From an uncultured Anaeroplasmataceae bacterium (lineage in GTDB: Bacteria > Bacillota_I > Bacilli_A > Acholeplasmatales > Anaeroplasmataceae): a stretch of DNA of 64,000 nucleotides. Made by a program: the position numbers and the translations under genes. The notes below the pieces were generated by a model, which did not search any database, was not told where the DNA came from, and saw only the letters and a list, made by a program, of their open reading frames with translations. Shown here piece after piece: positions 15,729 to 24,236 of the stretch; positions within the stretch are counted from its first letter, which is position 1; each line of letters begins with the position of its first letter. The DNA lies in the NCBI GenBank assembly GCA_910579215.1, contig CAJTTN010000002.1:1-64000 (forward strand). The letters run 5' to 3'.

Positions 15729-17881
15729 TAAAATTAAAAGGAATTTCTAAACGATATGATTCAAGTGTCATATTTGAAAATTTATCCTATGAATTTAAAG
15801 ATAATGGTTTCTATTTTTTACTTGGAAAAAGTGGTTCTGGAAAAACAACATTATTGAATTTACTTGGAAACCTAGAAGTTTGTACGGATGGCAATATAGA
15901 AAGAGATGCAGATGTATGCTATGTATTTCAGGAAGCAAATTTATTAACTGATTTTACTGTTTATGAAAACATAAAAATTACAGGGATAGAGGATGAAGAA
16001 ATAGATACCATTTTAGAAAGTCTTCAAATACTAGACCTGAAACATAAGGTAATTCATATTTTATCTGGTGGAGAAAAACAAAGAGTAGCAATTGGAAGAG
16101 CCTTGGCTATGGGTGGAGAAATTCTCTTATTAGATGAACCTACAGGAAATTTAGATGAACAGAATACAAATCAAATTTTGAATATTTTAAAGGAAATATC
16201 TAAAACAAGACTTGTTATTATGGCTACTCATGATACAAGCATAGTTGAAAAATATGGAGACGTTATATTAGAGATCAAAGATAGAACTCTCTTAGAAAAA
16301 ATTCAATCTTTACCAATAGTGAGTGAACAAAAGAAACAAGGGATTGATTCAAAAAAATTGTTCAGTTTTAAATTTCAGTTTCTTTATGCAATGAAGTTGA
16401 TTAAGTCTAGACCATTAAAATATACTATTACTGTATTACTCAGTATGCTTAGTATGCTATTGTTGTTCTTGATTTTAAATATAATGTTTTTCAATGAGAA
16501 TCATGTTGTTCAAAATGCCATTAAAACAGATGAAAGAAAACTATATTCCATTACTAAAGAATATTATAATGAGCCTACGAATGAATCTTTGAATTATACT
16601 TATGGTTCAAAATTAGAAGAGGAACTATCTTTAGCTGTAGCGAAAGAAAATTACTCATATTATAAAAAAATAACATTTCCAACTGTTTCCTATGACACCC
16701 AAACTGAATTTCAATTCATTATTTTAAATGAAACTTTTGAAGGTGTTTATATCACAGATTTTGTTTCTAACTATCTTTTTTCTAGTCAAGATTGCATAGG
16801 AAAGAAAATAAATATAGGGATAGATGGTTCTATATCTCAATTTGAAATAATGGGTTTGAAGGATACAAATTATTCAAAGGTATATGATCTATATTTTTCT
16901 GATGGAAAATATATGAGTCATCATAAGGATAATTTCTTATTTTATTATGGCGTTGTATATATCTCTTTAAATACTTATAGAGATTTACTTCTAAGTGAAC
17001 CATTGAAATTAACTGGAACGAATTTCACTTTAAATCATTTGGATTTAAGAAACTATATGAATTCCTATTATGAAATGGCTTTTGAATCTGATGATGATTT
17101 AATTGAAAATCAAGTTAAGGTATCAAAATCATTTTATGATACATATATGGATCATACTCCTTTACCAGCTTCCTATACTGTAAGAGATATAGAAGATACA
17201 ATTAATAAGAATTTATATATTAACAGATTGAATTTACATTCCATTTTAACTGATGTAAATGTTGTTGGTATAGATGACACCTTAGAGAGTGATATATCGG
17301 TATCACAAGAAGTATTTGACAAGCTAGTAGAAGAGTATCTTCATTATGTAGTAGATGGCATTTGTCTAGATGATACTTTGAAAGTCCAAAAACTACATCA
17401 ATATGGATTCAAAATAGCTAATGAGGATATAGGAAAAGCCTATTTCTTAAATGAGATTTTATCGAATATTTTAAAAATTGCCATTTTAGTTGTTTGCCTA
17501 ATTATAGCGGCAATTTCTATATTGGCTTTATATTTCTCTATTGCAGGTTTTATGGATAAGAAAGCAAAAGAATTTTTCATTATGAAATGTTTAGATATAT
17601 CCAAAGGCAAAATACTTAATATTTTTATTATTTATACTGCATTTGTTATTTGCATAGGTTTGATTTTTGTGTTACTATTTGGAAATATATGCATTGCATT
17701 ATTCAATGAGTATTTGAAAAATGAGGTCTTGTTTATTAATTATAGGTTGTTCATTTTTCAATACGAGCCTTATTTGCTATTGCTTGGTTTAGTAGTTTTA
17801 ACAGGTATATTCATTCTGCTAAATCCAATGCTTTCATTAAAAAAAATAGATATAGCAACTTTAGTAAAATTAAATAATTAG
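15725..17881 (+). CDS. Fused ABC transporter, ATPase plus FtsX/MacB-type permease
   Basis: A 718-residue single-chain transporter. Seen: an N-terminal ATPase (1-220) with Walker A GKSGSGKTT, signature LSGGEKQRVAIGRAL, Walker B LLLDEPTGNLD and H-loop ATHD. Then come one membrane segment (about 236-258), a large extracellular domain (about 260-580) and three C-terminal membrane segments (about 585-610, 635-660, 685-705). This is the MacB/FtsX mechanotransmission topology, used in antimicrobial peptide export or resistance and in lipoprotein handling. It lies between a lipoprotein gene and a secreted-protein gene, which suggests export of, or immunity to, the latter. Intact, no frame breaks. Confidence 0.85.
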   Translation: MIKLKGISKRYDSSVIFENLSYEFKDNGFYFLLGKSGSGKTTLLNLLGNLEVCTDGNIERDADVCYVFQEANLLTDFTVYENIKITGIEDEEIDTILESLQILDLKHKVIHILSGGEKQRVAIGRALAMGGEILLLDEPTGNLDEQNTNQILNILKEISKTRLVIMATHDTSIVEKYGDVILEIKDRTLLEKIQSLPIVSEQKKQGIDSKKLFSFKFQFLYAMKLIKSRPLKYTITVLLSMLSMLLLFLILNIMFFNENHVVQNAIKTDERKLYSITKEYYNEPTNESLNYTYGSKLEEELSLAVAKENYSYYKKITFPTVSYDTQTEFQFIILNETFEGVYITDFVSNYLFSSQDCIGKKINIGIDGSISQFEIMGLKDTNYSKVYDLYFSDGKYMSHHKDNFLFYYGVVYISLNTYRDLLLSEPLKLTGTNFTLNHLDLRNYMNSYYEMAFESDDDLIENQVKVSKSFYDTYMDHTPLPASYTVRDIEDTINKNLYINRLNLHSILTDVNVVGIDDTLESDISVSQEVFDKLVEEYLHYVVDGICLDDTLKVQKLHQYGFKIANEDIGKAYFLNEILSNILKIAILVVCLIIAAISILALYFSIAGFMDKKAKEFFIMKCLDISKGKILNIFIIYTAFVICIGLIFVLLFGNICIALFNEYLKNEVLFINYRLFIFQYEPYLLLLGLVVLTGIFILLNPMLSLKKIDIATLVKLNN

Positions 17882-17893
17882 GGGGATAAAGAA

Positions 17894-18658
17894 ATGAAGA
17901 AAAAAATTTTAGTGTTTGTTATGATGATTTTTGCAGGGATTATACTTTTCTCTTCTGGAGTAACAAGTAGCGCTGCAGCTTCTGCAAGTTTTTATTCAAA
18001 AGCTAGAGCTTATGGTTTTAATATATCAGAAGATTATGAGCCAATATATATGTCGGATTTTAAAGAACTTGAAAAATCCTATTAAGAGAAAGATAAGTTG
18101 AATCATACAACAAAGGTAGTTCAGGTATTATTAAGAAATAAGTATGATCCAAGTATATGGTGTTTTATATATAGAGTATGTACTTCTCCTTTACAAGTTA
18201 GAGATAACGGTTTTATGGGAATTGGTTCCAATGGAGATGATTGGTATACACGTAAAATAAAAACTACAATACAATTTAGGGATTCTAGTTATGAAATAAT
18301 TAATTTTGCTCCACAAAATAAACCTAGTACGACCTCAGGAACAATTGGTGTAGGGTTAGATTCAAATGGCCCTTCAATAAGTGCTAGTGTTGATTATAAT
18401 CATAGCGAATTAAGTATTGTTTCAAATACCAAAACAGCTCTTTATAAATATGAAACTATTTATAATTATAGTTCTAGTATATATAATACGAGTTCATATT
18501 TGAAAGGGGATATTTATGCTTATGGCATGGTTATGTTCAAACATGAAGGAGTAGTTTGGATTGATGTTGAGCATGAGATAGGTTATTTTGGTTATTGGTG
18601 GTATGGCTATAATGAATCTTCTAATGCATGTATGGTTAGATTTAAAAATACGTACTAA
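17894..18658 (+). pseudogene. Secreted protein gene interrupted by one in-frame TAA
   Basis: Reading from ATG 17894 (ribosome site TTAGGGGGATAAAG): 63 codons with a clear signal peptide (KKK, hydrophobic core, cleavage near S-A-A-A-S-A), then TAA at 18083-18085. The same frame is then open for 190 codons to 18658. The downstream part is rich in Ser, Tyr and beta-strand-like sequence and includes SNGDDWYTRK and WIDVEHEIGYFGYWWYGYN. Together they would give a secreted protein of about 253 residues. A TTG at 18098 could restart translation, but its ribosome site is poor and the product would lack a signal. I do not recognise the family. Position after a MacB-like transporter suggests a bacteriocin- or toxin-like export substrate (inference). 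Confidence 0.6.
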
Positions 18659-18700
18659 TTAATTTAGTCATGTAATAGTACACAAAATTAAACATAAATG

Positions 18701-18735
18701 ATGATACTTTAGTTGATTTATTAGTATCATTTTAG
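18701..18735 (+). terminator. Terminator after the secreted-protein gene
   Basis: ATGATACT (18701-18708) and AGTATCAT (18723-18730) form a perfect 8-bp stem followed by TTTTAG. Confidence 0.65.
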
Positions 18736-18770
18736 ACTGTTAACAAATCTTCTTTGTAAACAGTCTTTTG
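18734..18770 (+). terminator. Second terminator, near-copy of the hairpin at 14255
   Basis: AGACTGTTAACAAA and TTTGTAAACAGTCT form a 14-bp stem with one mismatch, followed by TTTTGTTTTT. The left arm differs from that at 14255-14268 by one base, so the IS remnant and the transporter operon lie between two copies of the same hairpin. Confidence 0.65.
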
Positions 18771-18801
18771 TTTTTCTAAAAACTATTTATAGCTTCAATA
18801 G

Positions 18802-18994
18802 TATGATTTAAAATGCAATTTTATAAATTACATAGATGGAGTCCGCTCTATAAGAAAAATCTGTGAAAATTGTCTATATAAATCAGTGCATAATAAGTAA
18901 ATGTTATATTAAAGTGGTAATCCGATATGTATGGGATGGATACGTAGAAATTTGTACTGATATAAGATGTGAATTAAGATTCAAGAAAATCTAA
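18802..18994 (+). pseudogene. Transposase debris (possibly IS1182-type) in a gene-free stretch
   Basis: The interval 18771-19139 holds no intact gene. One frame (18802-18900) reads about 32 codons including FINYIDGVRSIRKICENC, which resembles the N-terminal G-x-R-S-x-R-K-I segment of IS1182-type transposases. A second frame ending at 18994 reads YVWDGYVEICTDIRCELRFKK, reminiscent of a recombinase or transposase tail. Both are broken by stops. The assignment rests on short resemblances only. Confidence 0.3.
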
Positions 18995-19139
18995 TCAAAG
19001 AGAAAAGAAACCAGATAGCGATGCTTCGCAGATGGAAAAAACTTTGGATTAAGATTTATAAGATATAGAGGATTAAGTGAGCTACATTAGTCTTTTATGT
19101 GCAGGAATTTTAAGCAATTAGACTTATGGAAGGTAAGAA

Positions 19140-19259
19140 ATGACCAAGAAAGAGGTAAATAGTTTAAATATTCCTTTAGAGTTTTTATTTGATTATCCTT
19201 CCTATCATTTTTATTATATTGATGTCTTTGTCTACAAGATGGTACCTCCTAAACTCTAG
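19140..19259 (+). CDS. Possible 39-residue small protein
   Basis: ATG 19140 is preceded by GGAAGGTAAGAA, an acceptable ribosome site, and opens a 39-codon frame rich in aromatic residues (FDYPSYHFYYIDVF). It ends at a TAG inside the hairpin at 19242-19266. I recognise no family, and a frame of this length in AT-rich DNA is only weak evidence for a gene. It might equally be more debris of the neighbouring mobile elements. Confidence 0.25.
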   Translation: MTKKEVNSLNIPLEFLFDYPSYHFYYIDVFVYKMVPPKL

Positions 19260-19274
19260 GAGATACTATTTTTA
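19242..19274 (+). terminator. Hairpin with T-rich tail before the pot promoter
   Basis: GTACCTCCTA and TAGGAGATAC form a 10-bp stem (one G-T pair) around a 5-nt loop, then TATTTTTA. It insulates the potABCD promoter from the upstream island. Confidence 0.55.
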
Positions 19275-19293
19275 TAAAAAAATAAAATATTTA

Positions 19294-19321
19294 TTGTCAA
19301 ATTTAAAATTTGTTGTATAAT
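19294..19321 (+). promoter_or_regulatory. Sigma-A promoter of potABCD
   Basis: TTGTCA (19294-19299), a 16-base spacer and a perfect TATAAT (19316-19321). The leader to potA is about 110 bases. Confidence 0.65.
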
Positions 19322-19397
19322 TATTTCGTCTATAAAATTATGATAGATTTGTAAGGGATATTTCCTTAAAGAAATACGAAAGAAAGGAAAAAAAGGA

Positions 19398-19418
19398 GAA
19401 GAATAATAGTTATTCTTC
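19398..19418 (+). promoter_or_regulatory. Hairpin between the potA ribosome site and its start codon
   Basis: GAAGAATAA-TAG-TTATTCTTC is a perfect 9-bp stem with a 3-nt loop. It lies directly after the only good Shine-Dalgarno (AAAAGGAG, 19391-19398) and before the GTG at 19436. The frame has a stop at 19427, so no start closer to that site exists in frame. Confidence 0.5.
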
Positions 19419-19435
19419 AAGTTCGGTAAATTGCG

Positions 19436-20626
19436 GTGGCTAAACCAATTATCGAATTGCACAATATAGTTAAAAATTATGGTGCAGTAACGGTCGTAGA
19501 TCATATTAATTTAACTATCTACGAAAATGAATTTGTTACCCTTTTAGGCCCATCAGGCTGTGGTAAAACAACAACATTACGAATGATAGGTGGCTTTGAA
19601 AATCCAGATGAGGGTCAAATCGTTGTCAATGGAAAGGAAATCAATGATCTTCCTGCCTATGCTAGACCTATTAATACAGTTTTTCAAAGATATGCCTTAT
19701 TTCCACATTTGAATGTTTTTAATAATGTGGCTTTTGGTTTGAAAAATCGAGGTCGTAAATTTATGATTGCTTTCTTTGGTGGAAAGGAAGCATTGAAGGA
19801 AGAAATTACAAAAGATAAGCTTGCCTTGGGAGTGCCTGAGGAAAAGGCGCGTGTTATTACTTTTTTCGATATGAATTGGAAGCTTAAGGAGAAATTGAAA
19901 ACAGCAGTAAAAAAAGCTTTAGAGATGGTCAATTTGTCAGGCTTTGAGGATCGAAAGATTACGAATATGTCTGGTGGTCAGATGCAAAGGGTTGCGATAG
20001 CAAGAGCTATTATTTTAAAGCCTAAAATTTTATTATTAGATGAGCCCTTATCTGCTTTAGATTTAAAGCTTAGACAAAATATGCAATATGAATTAAAGGA
20101 AATGCAAAGGGGTTTAGGTATAACCTTTATCTTTGTAACCCATGATCAAGAAGAGGCTATGGTCATGTCTGACCGTATTGTTGTTATGAAGGATGGATTG
20201 ATTCAACAGCTAGGCAGCCCTAAAGATATATACAATGAGCCAGTAAATCGATTTGTAGCTAATTTTATTGGTGAGTCTAATATCGTGCGTGGAATATATG
20301 TAAAAAAGAATCTTGTTCAGTTTTTAGGTGTGGACTTTGAATGTGTGGGCTACTACTTTGAGGATGGAGAGGAAGTTGATGTGGTTATTCGCCCAGAGGA
20401 TTGGGATGTTGTTCCATTAGAGCGAGCGAAGCTTGTTGGTGATGTTACCTCCTCCATTTTTAAGGGAGTACATTATGAGCTTTGTGTGGATTTACAAGGC
20501 CAGGAATTTGTTGTTCATACCTATGAGGATATAAAAACAGGACAGAAGGTTGGTCTTTCTGTAGATCCTTATGAAATATGTTTGATGAAGGTGGATGGCT
20601 CATGCAAAACCATCGTCAAAGAATAA
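19436..20626 (+). CDS. potA: Spermidine/putrescine ABC transporter ATPase
   Basis: A 396-residue importer ATPase. Seen: Walker A GPSGCGKTT (38-46), Q-loop in FQRYALFPH, signature NMSGGQMQRVAIARA (about 177-191), Walker B LLLDEPLSALD, H-loop VTHDQEEAM and a C-terminal TOBE-type regulatory domain (about 290-390). Unusual: about 50 lysine- and glutamate-rich extra residues (about 104-155) between the Q-loop and the signature, similar in place to insertions known in mollicute PotA. The frame allows only GTG 19436 (or ATT 19430) as start, with the ribosome site about 38 bases upstream. First gene of potABCD. Confidence 0.92.
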   Translation: MAKPIIELHNIVKNYGAVTVVDHINLTIYENEFVTLLGPSGCGKTTTLRMIGGFENPDEGQIVVNGKEINDLPAYARPINTVFQRYALFPHLNVFNNVAFGLKNRGRKFMIAFFGGKEALKEEITKDKLALGVPEEKARVITFFDMNWKLKEKLKTAVKKALEMVNLSGFEDRKITNMSGGQMQRVAIARAIILKPKILLLDEPLSALDLKLRQNMQYELKEMQRGLGITFIFVTHDQEEAMVMSDRIVVMKDGLIQQLGSPKDIYNEPVNRFVANFIGESNIVRGIYVKKNLVQFLGVDFECVGYYFEDGEEVDVVIRPEDWDVVPLERAKLVGDVTSSIFKGVHYELCVDLQGQEFVVHTYEDIKTGQKVGLSVDPYEICLMKVDGSCKTIVKE

Positions 20627-21462
20627 AACCGCATTTAGCAGGGAATCATCATTTAGAACGTCTAGCAAAACCTTATTTAATTTGGTTATATATTTTTGCC
20701 TGCTTTCCAGTAATCATTATGTTTTGCTTGATGTTTGTGGATACAGAAGGAATTAAATTTCAAAATATGCAGTTTACCATGGCAAATTTTGGAATTTTAG
20801 GAGCAAGAGGAACTTTAATAGCCTTTTGGAATTCCTTGAAATATAGTTTAATTACAACTATACTATGCATCTTTTTTGGTTATCTATTGGCATATTCCCT
20901 ATACAAATCTAAAATTAAAAATAAATATTTAGTATTACTTTTACTCATTTTACCTATGTGGACAAATGTAATTTTAAGAATTAATGCATTAGCCTCTATA
21001 TTTTTACCTCAAAATATTCTTGTGGATTTATTTCATCTCCCAGGATTGAATATTTTAGGTACAGGATGGGCAATCTTATTAGGGATGGTATTTACCTATT
21101 TACCATTTATAGTATTACCAATCTATACATCCTTAGAAAAGATAGACCCTTCTCTTGAGGAAGCAGCTTTAGATTTAGGTGTTACAAATTTTATAAAATT
21201 TTGGAAGGTTATTGTACCCTTGTCTGTAAAAGGATTGGTATCAGGCTCTATGATGGTACTTTTACCTTGTATTTCTGGGTTTGCAATACCTAAGGTTTTG
21301 GGTTCAGGCAATATCCCTATGATTGGCTATGAAATTGAACAAAATTTTATAACTATGAGCTATAATCAAGGTGCTGTTTTAGCTATCATTCTCTTAATTG
21401 TTATTTTAGGCTCTATCCTATTAATCAATACATTAGATAAGGAAGGAGAGACGCTAATATGA
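20602..21462 (+). CDS. potB: Spermidine/putrescine ABC transporter permease PotB
   Basis: An inner-membrane subunit of 286 residues with about six membrane segments. Seen: the EAA-type cytoplasmic loop LEEAALDLGVTNFIKFWKV that docks on PotA, and WTNVILRINA upstream as in PotB. The ATG at 20602 is chosen because GAAGGTGG lies 7-8 bases before it; an in-frame ATG at 20578 would deepen the overlap with potA. The chosen start overlaps potA by 25 bases. The stop overlaps potC by 4 bases (ATGA). Confidence 0.92.
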   Translation: MQNHRQRIKPHLAGNHHLERLAKPYLIWLYIFACFPVIIMFCLMFVDTEGIKFQNMQFTMANFGILGARGTLIAFWNSLKYSLITTILCIFFGYLLAYSLYKSKIKNKYLVLLLLILPMWTNVILRINALASIFLPQNILVDLFHLPGLNILGTGWAILLGMVFTYLPFIVLPIYTSLEKIDPSLEEAALDLGVTNFIKFWKVIVPLSVKGLVSGSMMVLLPCISGFAIPKVLGSGNIPMIGYEIEQNFITMSYNQGAVLAIILLIVILGSILLINTLDKEGETLI

Positions 21463-22337
21463 CAAATGGAACTTTATATCCAAAGGCCACTCTAGAGGAA
21501 TATGGCTATCATGAGTATAAGGCTTTAAAATTAATATGGAGGATTGTAAGAATTTTATTAGTTTTATTTACCATTGCAATGCTTTATTTAGCTGTTTTTG
21601 TAATTGCTATACAATCCTTTAATTCAAGTGATTCCACAACGGAGTTTAAAGGCTTTACCTTTAATAATTATCTAACAATGTTTACAAGTAAGCCTAGTTT
21701 GACGGATTCTATAATAAACACCTTTATGGTTTCTATTACTGCAACCCTAATTGCTGCCGTATTGGGAACCTTAGTAGCTATAGGTATTTTTTATTTACCT
21801 CCAAGACTGAAATCAAAAGTTATGCTATTAAATAACATACCTTTATTAAATGCAGACATTGTAACAGGTCTTTCTTTGATGCTTATTTTTTCCTTGTTGT
21901 TACCTATTAATCGCCACATCTTTGGCTTTTGGACAATTTTACTTGCTCACATATATTTTATATTTCCTTATATAATTTTATCTGTATTGCCTAAACTAAA
22001 GGAAATAGACCCGAATATTATGGATGCAAGTATGGATTTAGGAATTAAACCCTTTACATCTGTTTTAAAGGTTATAATTCCTGCAATAAGAGGAGGAATC
22101 TTTTCAGGAATAATTTTAGCTTTCACTATAAGCTTTGAGGATTTTGTTGTTGGATATTTTACTACAGGGAATGGATTTAATACATTATCCATATGGATTT
22201 ATGCCTCTATTGGTAAAAAATCTTTAGATCCTGCAGTTTATGCTTTTTCTACAGCATTGACCCTAGTTTCTATCATTTTGATTGTTCTTTATGTATTATT
22301 TATGAAAGGAAGAAGAGGTCATGCGAAAAAAAATTAG
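21459..22337 (+). CDS. potC: Spermidine/putrescine ABC transporter permease PotC
   Basis: The second membrane subunit, 292 residues, about six membrane segments. Seen: VIAIQSFNSS in the first periplasmic-side loop, characteristic of PotC, and the EAA loop IMDASMDLGIKPFTSVLKVIIPAIRGG. It is translationally coupled to potB (ATGA) and overlaps the start of potD by 17 bases, so PotB, PotC and PotD should be made in balanced amounts for one complex. Confidence 0.92.
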   Translation: MTNGTLYPKATLEEYGYHEYKALKLIWRIVRILLVLFTIAMLYLAVFVIAIQSFNSSDSTTEFKGFTFNNYLTMFTSKPSLTDSIINTFMVSITATLIAAVLGTLVAIGIFYLPPRLKSKVMLLNNIPLLNADIVTGLSLMLIFSLLLPINRHIFGFWTILLAHIYFIFPYIILSVLPKLKEIDPNIMDASMDLGIKPFTSVLKVIIPAIRGGIFSGIILAFTISFEDFVVGYFTTGNGFNTLSIWIYASIGKKSLDPAVYAFSTALTLVSIILIVLYVLFMKGRRGHAKKN

Positions 22338-23655
22338 TATTTGTTTTTTAATTATTTGTTTTTCCTTCCTGCTAGGCTCCTGTCAACGTAGAAATGTTTT
22401 ATTATTTTTGAATTGGGGAGAATATATAGATGAGGCAATGCTAGAGGAGTTTGAAAAAGAATATAATTGTGATGTCATTATGGAATTGGGAGAATCAAAT
22501 GAAATCTTTTATTCTAAGGTAAGCTCAGGAACGACATGCTTTGATGTAGTTTGTCCTTCAGATTATATGGTATTAAAGATGGCTCAAAATGATATGCTAC
22601 AGGAGTTGGATTTTACAAGAATCCCTAATTATAACATGAATGATCGCATGCCAGGAGTTCAAGGCATTGCTCAAACTCTAGAAGAGAAGAAACAAGGCAT
22701 AACGTCTTATTATGTGCCCTATTTGTGGGGAACCTGGGGTATTGTGTATTCTACTGCAAAAAAGGGATTAAAGGAGGCTGTAACAACAGCTGAAAATCCT
22801 TGGGCATCCTTATTTGATAGAACTGTATTGCCTTCAGGAACCAGCGTGGCTATGTATGAATCAAATATTCACGCTTATTATGCAGCCTGTAGGTATCTTG
22901 GCTTTGATACGCAAAAGGAATTAAATACCTCTGAGCTAAATCAAATTTATTCTTTGATTCGCTCTATGAAGTATGATGCTTGGGGAACTGACAATATTAA
23001 AAAGGAAATCGTTGCGAAAAATCGTGATTTAGGCTTTATGTGGACAGGAGATTTTCTATATTATTATTGTGAAAAAATAGCATCAACTGTTATGGATGCT
23101 TATTTAGCTAAGGATGTAGCCTTAGATGAAATGGGTGATATGATTAATGCTTTAACCTCTGAAGCTGGAAGCTATAAAGACAAATATGAAGTTGGATTTG
23201 ATATTTTTATACCTGAAGATACAATTGCCTTTTGTGATAATTTTGTGATTCCTAAATATGCTATGCATTATGATTTGGCCTTATCATTCATCAATTTTAT
23301 GTGTGGAAGAGATGAAGGAGAACATCATATAGACCCTGCTTATGCTAATACCTACTATGTCAGCTATAATGCTCCCTATCAGAAAGTATATGATGATATC
23401 GTCTCTTTAAGGGAGTCAAGCATTACAAAAGAGGATGGAATAGGGGTGTCAAATACAAATGCCTATACTTCTGATCTATTTTGGAAAATATATGATATAG
23501 CTATTGGTATTGCCTTTGATAAATACTATCCGAAGGAAGAATATATAGAGCTTCCTGATGGTACAATTAAAAAATATAAGGGAGATATATTAGCTACCTT
23601 TGATCGCAAATATATCAATAAAATAAATCGAACTTTTAATGATGCAAAGGCATAA
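22321..23655 (+). CDS. potD: Spermidine/putrescine-binding lipoprotein PotD
   Basis: The extracellular solute-binding subunit, 444 residues, somewhat longer than the usual 340-360. Seen: a lipoprotein signal with lipobox L-G-S-C (Cys21), then LNWGEYIDEAMLEEFEKEY and FDVVCPSDYMV, typical of PotD/PotF, and YLWGTWGIVYS. The extra length lies mostly in the C-terminal half. It closes the operon, and a terminator follows at 23693-23720. Confidence 0.93.
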   Translation: MRKKISICFLIICFSFLLGSCQRRNVLLFLNWGEYIDEAMLEEFEKEYNCDVIMELGESNEIFYSKVSSGTTCFDVVCPSDYMVLKMAQNDMLQELDFTRIPNYNMNDRMPGVQGIAQTLEEKKQGITSYYVPYLWGTWGIVYSTAKKGLKEAVTTAENPWASLFDRTVLPSGTSVAMYESNIHAYYAACRYLGFDTQKELNTSELNQIYSLIRSMKYDAWGTDNIKKEIVAKNRDLGFMWTGDFLYYYCEKIASTVMDAYLAKDVALDEMGDMINALTSEAGSYKDKYEVGFDIFIPEDTIAFCDNFVIPKYAMHYDLALSFINFMCGRDEGEHHIDPAYANTYYVSYNAPYQKVYDDIVSLRESSITKEDGIGVSNTNAYTSDLFWKIYDIAIGIAFDKYYPKEEYIELPDGTIKKYKGDILATFDRKYINKINRTFNDAKA

Positions 23656-23692
23656 GCTTTTTAAAAAATGAAATAAGCCAATATTTTTAACG

Positions 23693-23720
23693 AACTCACA
23701 ATTTATTTGTGAGTTTTTTT
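23693..23720 (+). terminator. Terminator of potABCD
   Basis: AACTCACAA and TTGTGAGTT form a perfect 9-bp stem with a 5-nt loop, followed by seven T. Confidence 0.85.
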
Positions 23721-23801
23721 CTGCATCAACTAACAAATTGATTAGTTTGACCATTGAATTAATAATATTAATAACAAAATTAATAAAATTAATTATATTG
23801 A

Positions 23802-23829
23802 TTGACAAAATTAAAAAATGTTATATAAT
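23802..23829 (+). promoter_or_regulatory. Sigma-A promoter of the DUF2089/DUF4097 pair
   Basis: Perfect TTGACA (23802-23807), 16 bases, perfect TATAAT (23824-23829). Upstream, 23756-23800 is a run of ATTAATA-like repeats that could act as an UP element or an operator. Confidence 0.75.
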
Positions 23830-23857
23830 AATAGTAAAAGTTAAAGGAGGAATCGAT

Positions 23858-24235
23858 TTGAAAAAGAAATTATTAGGAGCTTGTCCTGTATGTGGAGGAG
23901 GATTACAGGTTACAGAACTATCCTGTAAAGTCTGTGAGACAAAAATAAGTGGGAAATTTTCCTTGTCTAAATTTGATTGCTTGAGTAGTGAACTACAGGA
24001 ATTTGCATTAATATTCATTAAAAATGCAGGCAATATAAAGGGTGTTGAAAAGGATTTAGGTGTTTCTTATCCAACTGTAAAGAAAAATTTAGCTGAATTA
24101 ATTAAAAATTTAGGATATGAATCCAATGCAATTTTACCAGAGGAAAAAATGACAAAGGAAGAAATTTTGTCTGCATTAAGAAGAAAAGAAATTGATTTTG
24201 ATGAAGCACAAAAATTGATTAAGGAGTTGAAATAA
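23858..24235 (+). CDS. DUF2089 family protein (zinc ribbon plus helix-turn-helix)
   Basis: A 125-residue protein. Seen: a four-cysteine zinc ribbon CPVC...CKVC (about residues 9-30), then a helix-turn-helix-like region around GVEKDLGVSYPTVKKNLAELI. The family is annotated only as DUF2089 and looks like a small DNA-binding regulator. TTG 23858 is chosen as start because AAAGGAGG lies directly before it; the frame is open further upstream, but the promoter hexamers lie there. It probably regulates the envelope gene that follows 1 base after its stop. Confidence 0.8.
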   Translation: MKKKLLGACPVCGGGLQVTELSCKVCETKISGKFSLSKFDCLSSELQEFALIFIKNAGNIKGVEKDLGVSYPTVKKNLAELIKNLGYESNAILPEEKMTKEEILSALRRKEIDFDEAQKLIKELK

Positions 24236-24236
24236 T

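Noticed and set aside
17894..18085. A 63-residue lactococcin-972-type bacteriocin
   Set aside because: The size and signal peptide fit loosely, but the same frame continues for 190 codons after the TAA and the mature part lacks a recognisable bacteriocin motif.
19242..19266. A riboswitch or T-box before potA
   Set aside because: Only a simple hairpin with a T-rich tail lies there, upstream of the promoter at 19294, so it cannot be in the potA leader.
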